Shown piece by piece: positions 57,097 to 64,000 of a DNA stretch of 64,000 nucleotides (position 1 is the first letter of the stretch; every line of letters starts with the position of its first letter). Origin of the DNA: Labia minor (taxonomy: Eukaryota; Arthropoda; Insecta; Dermaptera; Spongiphoridae). The notes beneath the pieces were generated by a model, which searched no databases, had not been told where the DNA came from, and saw only the letters and a program-made list of their open reading frames with translations. The position numbers and the translations under genes are program-made. The stretch is from the NCBI GenBank assembly GCA_963082975.1, contig OY720345.1, positions 16,890,491 through 16,954,490 on the forward strand, read 5' to 3'.

Positions 57097-57655
57097 TAGC
57101 TGGAGTGTCTCCACTCGACTATCTCGCAAATTTGAATTGATAAATATGAATTAATTAATAAATAATGTTTATTAAACCAGTGCATGTTTGGCTCTTTGTT
57201 GATGGCACCACGTCACGTGTTGGCGCGTGAGATTTGCAGTGTTAAAAAATTAATTCTGGTACTTTCAGCGATTCAATCAAGCTGAAATTCTATATATAGT
57301 AGTTTTATACAATTATTAATCATGTGAAAAATTATCAAACATATATCTTTATTTTTACGGTCACTTTAGAGGAAAAAAAATCAAAACGTTGTAGGTAATG
57401 ACCCTCTTCCGGATGAGCTACATTTCTCAAAAGTTGATAGAAAACTATGAATTTTGAATAATGTCCATGTACCAAATTTCATCATTCTAGCTCAAACCGT
57501 TTTTGCGCAATCTTGTCTACATACATACACACACAGACATTTTTCTCAACCTTTGTGAAAATGATTCAGGAACCTTCAAAACGTATAAAAACATCAAAAT
57601 CTCAACATCGAAAATTTTCGTGATCGCAATACTATCTCTTACGAGATAGTAAAAA
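57097..57655 (-). mobile_element. Family A repeat, copy 11, head-to-tail with copy 10
   Basis: Separated from copy 10 by only about 4 bp and in the same orientation. The microsatellite and CACGTGTTGGCGCGTGAG block are present. The 5' end TTTTTACTATCTCG(TAAGAGATAGT) is intact. Confidence 0.85.
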
Positions 57656-58551
57656 TTAATAGTTAATATGATCATTTTTAAACCAAATAATTCACACAAG
57701 GATAATTAGAAATTTGTTCTAATTAATTTATCTTATAAGATTGAAGGTTCTTTTATATTTCAGTAAAGTCATATTAGTTAAATAATTAAAACCTTTATTT
57801 TTTAAGATATTAAATCATTTTAATGGATTAAAACAATAGCACATGCACATTAACAAACTATCAACACTTTTTTACTAAATAGAGTAAATTAAAATTAAAA
57901 TCAATTATATTAATTTAATATTCGAATGACATCATCATAATCATAATCATTCAACTAATAAACAATTATTTTATTTTTATATATATTTATTATAATGTTA
58001 ATTAATTTGTATATTAATTTCATAAATATTTTTTTTTTATTTTTTAATGAAAATAATTAATTACATTACAAAGTTCGATATATATTATATATATAAAGAG
58101 ACAGAGGGACATTAAGTTGAAAAAAACACTTTTTTGTTCCTGGCTTATTTAAATTGGAAGTTAATTTTTATACTGTGACGTAAAAGTTTCTTGTGGAGGC
58201 CATATGTCACTGTCCTGGTTCCTCTCCGGAGGATCAGAAAGCTCGGGGATACTAACGTCGTGGTCAGCGCCACTCTTCTCCAAGTCCAGGCGGCAGAATA
58301 GATCGGTCCCCGGGGAACATGCCACAACAAAGCCCTACACATACACTTTCCTCTTTCCTGATTCGCTTCAGGCGGCTTCACCCAAAAGAAGAAGGAGAAA
58401 GGAGGAGGTGGCTTTTGATAAGAGAATGATTGAAAGGAACCCATTGATCCAATTTATTTTCCGATTATTCTTCTTGAATGTCCCTTTCAGTGAAAATTTG
58501 GTTTTAGGCATGGAATGGTCTATAAAAAAAACTATATTTCATTTCTTCTTA
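57656..58551. other. Intergenic stretch with a G+C-rich patch
   Basis: 58190-58480 is among the most G+C-rich and CpG-rich pieces of the window. It holds opposed frames of 136 (+, 58204-58614) and 99 (-, 58145-58444) codons; neither shows a domain, and the + frame runs into repeat A. It may be a conserved exon or promoter patch. Confidence 0.35.
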
Positions 58552-59168
58552 TTTTTACTATCTCGCCAATGGATAGTATTGCGATCACGAAAATTTTTGA
58601 TGTTGAGATTTTGATGTTTTTATACGTTTTGGAGGTTCCTGAATCATTTTCACTAAGGTTGAGAAAAATGTCTGTGTGTGTGTGTGTGTGTGTAAGTATG
58701 TAACCAAGATTACGCAAAAACGGTTTGAGCTAGAATGATGAAATTTGGTACATGGGCATTATTCAAAATTCCTAGTTTTCTATCAACTTTTGAGAAATGT
58801 AGCTCAACCGGAAGAGGGTCATTACTTATCATGTTTTGATTTTTTTCCTCTAAAGTGACCGTAAAAATAAAGATATATGTTTGATAATTTTTCACATGAT
58901 TAATAATTGTATAAAACTCCTATATATAGAAATTCAGCTTTATTGAATCGCTGAAAGTACCAGAATTATTTTTTAACACTTCAAATCTCACGCGCCAACA
59001 CGTGACGTGGTGCCATCAACAAAGAGCCAAACATGCGCTGGTTTAATAAATATTATTTATTAATTTTACTTTATAATAATTTAATTAATTTAATTTAATT
59101 TAAATTAATATATGTTATTTCATCCAATTCAAATTTCCGAGATAGTCGAGTGGAGACACTCCAGATTT
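58552..59168 (+). mobile_element. Family A repeat, copy 12 (best full-length example)
   Basis: TTTTTACTATCTCGCCAATGG, GATAGTATTG, ATGTCTG then (GT)n at 58670-58693, GAAATTTGGTACATGG, CAACCGGAAGAGGG, TCACGCGCCAACACGTGACG, GAGATAGTCGAGTGGAGAC, CACTCC hairpin. The target flanks are T-rich. Confidence 0.88.
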
Positions 59169-59282
59169 TTTTTTCTTTCTTTTCTGAAAATATTAATTCA
59201 AAAAAACAATAAAAATATATTTTTATATTATATTTACATATTGACCCAAACTTTAATTTTCGTTATTAAATAAATATTTAGA

Positions 59283-59566
59283 ATTCCATGATCTCTATGC
59301 ATCTCTCGACATAGTTAGGGTTTATAAAATCGAGAAGGCTGCGATGGGCAGAGCACGTGGCTAGAATGGGAGAAGACAAAATGACAAAGAATATATTGGT
59401 GGCGAGACCGATTGGGAAACGTCCGCTTGGAAGACCAAAGATGCTGTGGGTGGATAATGTGGGAAGAGTCGTGAGCAAGATGGGAGTGGATAGGGGTTGG
59501 ATGGTTGTGGCTCAGTATAGGGACAGTTGGAGGAATTTATTCACCCATGAACTTTTAAAAAAATAA
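59283..59566 (+). mobile_element. LINE reverse-transcriptase C-terminal fragment
   Basis: An open + frame (59357-59566) encodes RLRWAEHVARMGEDK just upstream in frame, PIGKRPLGRPKMLWVDNVG and VAQYRDSWRNLF, then a stop. This is the conserved tail of many arthropod non-LTR retrotransposon polyproteins. The 5' part of the ORF and catalytic domain are missing, as is usual for 5'-truncated insertions. No poly(A) tail is clear, but an A-run (AAAAAAATAAAAATG) follows the stop. Confidence 0.75.
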
Positions 59567-61588
59567 AAATGATTTTCAAAACATTAACCTGTGATACCAT
59601 TAAATAAAATAAATACATTAATAAACAAATATAAAAAAAATTGGAAGATCTTTAAAACATTTGCAGTCATAGAAACAACCAATAAATTATTTGAACAATC
59701 ATATATAATAATTAATAAGTTACAAAGTATTTAACAATCCTTGGAATCATATTCACTCCAAAGATCGTAGGAAGATTCATTTTTCATTTTTTGTCTATTT
59801 TCTTTAATACATTTTTGTTTATGCATAAAAATCAACTTATAATTATAACATGGGCAGAAAGAGCGTTGAAAACTTTTATTTATAGTAAATTTCATTGAAA
59901 AATATAAAAAATATAAATATAATGATGTTTTTTTTAAATTTAATTCTACATAATTTAAATAATTTTTGTTGATGGTTGATTCATTCATAAAATTAAAATG
60001 AGGTTTTTTAAACTAAAAAATTTTGAATCTCGAAAATATTGGTTTATGTCTCCCCCACTAAGTTTCCCTCAATTTTTCTCTTTCTGAATATATTTTCATG
60101 GCTGGTAATTTTATTTTACCTTCTACCAATTTTTTGTTTTCTTTTTTCTATTTTTCCCTTTTCTTATCCTAAATTAATTTCAATTATCAAGTCAGCATTC
60201 TTGTGGAGAAGATTTTGATCCTTTTTATAGATACCATAGATTAACTAGTTTTAAAGTTTTCCTTCCATTTTAATGTGTTTTTAAATTATAATGAATAAAA
60301 AATATTCAAAATTTATGCAAATTATGCTATTTAATTAAAATTGAAAAAGGCGCCACACAGTTTAATTTTCTCACCTGTAGGACAACACAATAAAGGTTGA
60401 GATGCTCTGTTGTACCGATCATACAATATCTCTACCTACAAACGACTTGGAAAAAATATTTAAAAGCCAGAGGTTATCTTTTTATTCAATATTTTAATAA
60501 ATGATGGAATCCTTTCTAGATATTATATATGATTATATTTGTTTATAATTTTTGAATTTATGATAACTCACATATAAAATGATAAAAATATAATTTTATT
60601 TGAAAAATAAATTTATAAAAGATTTATAAAGAGTTAAATAAAGTCTTGTACCAGTAATTTTTTAAAAAAGTTACTCGAAAAAAACATAACAATTTATTTA
60701 TTGTATAATATAACAAACAAATAATATTATAAATGATAGGGAATTATAAAAACCATAAAGTATATAATTACATATTTTTTTTTTACTTTTGTTTTTTCTT
60801 ATATAAAATGAAATTAATGTGATTTGTTAGGTGAACAAGTTGTTATCAGAAAATGTGCCCTATAATTTGACTGGGTAGCTTAATTAACTTGTTTTATTGG
60901 CACAAAGTGTTTGTTTGACCATTTGGTCACTTTTGTTAGTCTTTAGATATATATTCTCGAAAGGGCAAGCGTGGTTGTGGTCGAAAGGGTGTATGGAAGA
61001 CAACCAGCCAAAGGGCAACGAAGCCGGGGTGCGTGCTCCAGCGCCTAGTAGGATAAACGAGGGGCAAGATTTACAACCCCTGACCAGTGACCAGCCCAGA
61101 ATGCATATACACCTCCCCCCCCGGTTTCTCTCACCCCTCATCCCTCAACTCTCTCCATGCTATCCACTTAAATCCACCTTTTAATTCACTCAGGCAACTA
61201 ATCGAATACATTCATTTACTTCTTTTCTGGGGAAAATTCCATTTATCTTTCACTAGATCATTTGGAGCAACGCACAAATAACGAGGGTGGTAATAACAAT
61301 TTTATGAAATGACATGAAATATTGACAGAATTGATAGGTTTTTAGAAAATTAAAATATTTGCTTTAATTATATATCGATATTACTCTTATGTGCTTACAG
61401 ATTGGGGTGTATTTATTTATATTGAGTTATATTTTTTTCAACTACCATCATTCTCATTATAAACTCAGTTAGAAAATTTTTAAATAAACAACGTTTTTGT
61501 TTTATTTCATATTTTAATTGATATTTAAATAAATTATTCAATTCTATTATATTATACCAAAATATACATATACATATTATAAATTAAA
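59567..61588. other. Intergenic stretch with a G+C-richer patch
   Basis: 60890-61290 is G+C-richer with overlapping short frames on both strands (85, 95 and 64 codons), none with recognisable features. 60350-60480 holds a small less-AT piece. The remainder is AT-rich. Confidence 0.35.
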
Positions 61589-61896
61589 GGACCTGGTAAA
61601 TCGAGCCACCGCCCGGTCATTAAAAAGAATTATTCCTTATTATCGGGTTTGGCTGATATTATTAATACCTGGTTCACCGAGCCGCCGTTCAAATAATTTA
61701 AAAGAACATAAATTTAAAAAAAATAGTCATAAAACATTCAGCCCTTAAACGTACAAGACAAAAGTATGGTCTGTGAATATAACATAATATATATTTCGTA
61801 ATTTGATTTCATTTATAATTATAATATTTTCTATTTAAGGAAGCGTTGTCTGATTTAGTTGCTGACGTCATTTAAATTTCCTATTTTAAATCTTAT
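61589..61896 (-). mobile_element. Family D repeat, copy 5, 5'-truncated
   Basis: The CTGGTTCACCGAGCC end, TATGGTCTGTGAATATAAC and GTTGCTGACGTCATTTAAAT are present. It stops at TTTTAAA where another D begins in the opposite orientation. Confidence 0.65.
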
Positions 61897-62235
61897 CTTA
61901 TTATGCTAGCTAAAATTGTATATATCTATAACCATTGGTTCTCAAAAACCGCTCTAACGATTTTTTTCAAATTCACACTAGATATAGTATTTATAAAGAA
62001 AAATTGTGTTTTATTGATCACATCTCTTGAAACTTACAGCTTCATTATTAATTTCTTAATTAAAAATTATATATGGGTGACGTCAGAAATGGCATCCATT
62101 TTGAAATTTTACTCCGCCTTTTTTTAAAAAATTTTTTAAAGGATATTGTATTAATATTTTTTTTATATTTAAAATATTTTAAAATTTATTATTTAATTTC
62201 GAAATAAAATTAAAAATATTTATTTTTAATAAAAT
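61890..62235 (+). mobile_element. Family D repeat, copy 6
   Basis: TCTTATCTTATTATGCTAGC start, CCGCTCTAACGATTTTTTTC, GGGTGACGTCAGAAATGG, then an AT-rich body (TTTCGAAATAAAATTAAAAA) shared with 62655-62830. It lies head-to-head with copy 5. Confidence 0.6.
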
Positions 62236-63194
62236 ATATATATATTTATTAATCTCTCTCAAAAAAAACAACAACAAAACAAATAAATGTCTTTGAAAGA
62301 TGGTAAAAATATCTTTTTAATTATTAAAATATCATAGACCAATGGTAAGAACAATTGTTTTTACTCCCTGAGTTCGAAGGATCGAAACTCGCCGCGTGCA
62401 TTTTTTTTTTATCTATTTTCGTGATTTATTTATTCATTGTTCTTTTATTAAATTTAATTTATTTTATTTTATTTTATTAATTAAAATGATGCAACATTTA
62501 ATAATTGTAATATTGTAATAAAAAAACCGGAGGAAAATAATTTTTTTTTTTTTTTTTTTAATCTATTATTTTTTAATAAATTACTATTTTATATTTATTT
62601 ATTCATTTTTCTTTTATTAAATTTAAATATTTATTAATATTATTTATTATTAATTTATATATCGATGACATATGACATTCATATTGAAATTTGACTCCCG
62701 CCTTTTTTTAAAAGATATATATTTTTTATATTTAAAATATTTTAAAATTGTTTATTTAATTTCGAAATAAAATTAAAAATATATATTTTAATAATATTTT
62801 ATAATTATAAATTACGATATATATTTATCATTCTTCCAATAAAAAAAAAATATTCATGCACTTAGAAACATACCTACCCCAAGTTCCATTCATTTTAATC
62901 AGATTGATGCAATGATGCAACATTTAATAATTGTAATAAATATTTAAAGAATTGTATATCAGCTCGGTGTCCCAAGTATTAATATTACCAGCCAAACCCA
63001 ATATAATAATGAATTATATTTTTTTAACTTAATTACCTAGCCGAGGCTCGGGGTCCCGGTGTGATCTTAATATATTGTCAGAATTAGATAAATAATGTAG
63101 AGAGAAAAATTATTTAAAAATAGATATTTATTTAAATGAAATAAAATTATTTAATTTACAGAATGAAAATGACTATAATAATGTCTAAACATTT
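62236..63194 (-). mobile_element. Degenerate D-related sequence
   Basis: It contains a second copy of the D-type body (62655-62830) and repeated ATGATGCAACATTTAATAAT (62487, 62929). It also contains CAGCTCGGTGTCCCAAGTAT and the hairpin end CCTAGCCGAGGCTCGGGGTC at about 63041. The segment is a mosaic of truncated D copies, orientation mixed. Confidence 0.45.
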
Positions 63195-63660
63195 TTTCGA
63201 GCGACAGCTCGGTATCCCAGGTATTAATATTATCAGCCAAACCCAATAATAATGAATCATTTTTTTTAACTTAAGTACCGAGCCGAGGCTCGGGGTCCCG
63301 GTACTTAAGAAAAAACTATTAAACGTTCTGAAACAATTTCAAATAATTTTAAGGTATGTAGTAATGCACTGAAAAACAGATATGAATATAACAAATATTT
63401 TTAATTTTATTTTATTTATACTATTTTTTATTTAAGGAAGCGCTGTCTGACATAGTTGCTGATATCATTTTAATTTACTAATTTTTAAATTAAGTAATTT
63501 GATTTTTCCCGAAGCTGAAACCACAGATCGATTTTTCTTTATAAAAATTATCTATGGTGTTTATTTCAAAAAAATCATTCGGGCGGTTTAATATTTCAAA
63601 AATACAAATATATATCATATACAATATATATACAATTTTGCTAGTATAATAAGATATGAT
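63195..63660 (-). mobile_element. Family D repeat, copy 7, both ends visible
   Basis: The 3' end carries CCGAGCC-ga-GGCTCGG within GTACCGAGCC...CCCGGTAC (63277-63306). The body has GAAACAATTTCAAATAATTT, shared with B, plus GTTGCTGATATCATTTTAAT and CCGAAGCTGAAACCAC. The 5' end is TTATTATACTAGCAAAATTG at about 63635-63655. This copy shows best that D and B are related. Confidence 0.7.
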
Positions 63661-64000
63661 ATATACAAATTTAATATATAGGTTTATCATATAATTTAAA
63701 ATTAAATATGAAAATTTAAAAACTTTAATATCAATATTTTTTTTATTTACTAAAAAGATTCTCGGTGAATTTGAGATAAAGAAAACTTTAAAAGATGATA
63801 AAATTTTGAATTCATTTATTTAATTAATAATAAATTTAATTATTTTACATAATATTGCATTATTATTATTTTGAATTATTTTAATTTTAAAGTTTTGTAC
63901 CATGTTTATGTGCAAATGATTAGGCAACCTGTCCATCAGCAAACACCCTTCTAAGTACGAATTAAGATGGACAAGCAAATCCACTTTGCATAACCCTCGT
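63661..64000. other. Window end, possible mariner terminal repeat
   Basis: The last ~100 bp are less AT-rich. On the minus strand they start ACGAGGGTTATGCAAAGTGG, resembling the mariner end [A/C]GAGGGCAATTCACAAAG at 9419. The element would extend beyond the window, so this is a weak call. Confidence 0.3.

Noticed and set aside
58204..58614. 136-codon + strand frame and the opposed 99-codon frame
   Set aside because: The + frame runs into repeat A at about 58552, and neither frame has a recognisable domain. The G+C-rich patch itself is retained as unexplained.

Overview
The window reads as nuclear DNA of an arthropod, most likely an insect. It is extremely A+T-rich (by eye about three quarters or more), gene-poor and crowded with short transposon remnants. 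These include D,D34D-type mariner relics, hAT-type MITEs, tRNA-derived SINEs, C-terminal scraps of a non-LTR retrotransposon, and several families resembling Helentron-associated (HINE/DINE-1-like) non-autonomous elements. No bacterial-style operons, rRNA, CRISPR or convincing tRNA genes are visible. Species-level assignment is not possible from the sequence alone.

The only genes I can support as intact are four small single-exon genes between 8.4 and 16.8 kb: one on the + strand (8434-8826) and three on the - strand (11979-12521, 14590-15009, 16349-16801). They encode diverged paralogues of one four-transmembrane protein family of 130-180 residues. Shared landmarks are a Lys in TM1, an acidic/His-Leu-Ala...Glu-Gly-Trp block entering TM2, Thr-Pro-Trp-His-Lys after TM2, and Arg-Glu/Asp-x-Ala with Tyr-x-x-Glu in TM4. 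The layout resembles insect snakeskin/MARVEL-like septate-junction proteins. That link is an inference, not a demonstrated assignment.

0-8 kb and 17-64 kb are non-coding. They contain at least twelve copies of repeat family A, eight of family B/B', three of C and about eight of D. A, B and C share one architecture: a T-run plus AC and a conserved GTATTG about 25-35 bases in, an ATGTCTGT-seeded microsatellite, an ACCGGAAG motif, a subterminal inverted repeat, and a short 3' stem-loop. D looks like a relative of the second half of B. Insertions are nested (B in C in F; B in A; a mariner in B'), so their relative ages can be read. Between repeats lie G+C-richer patches of about 200-500 bp without credible ORFs, which may be exons or regulatory elements of an unseen neighbouring gene.
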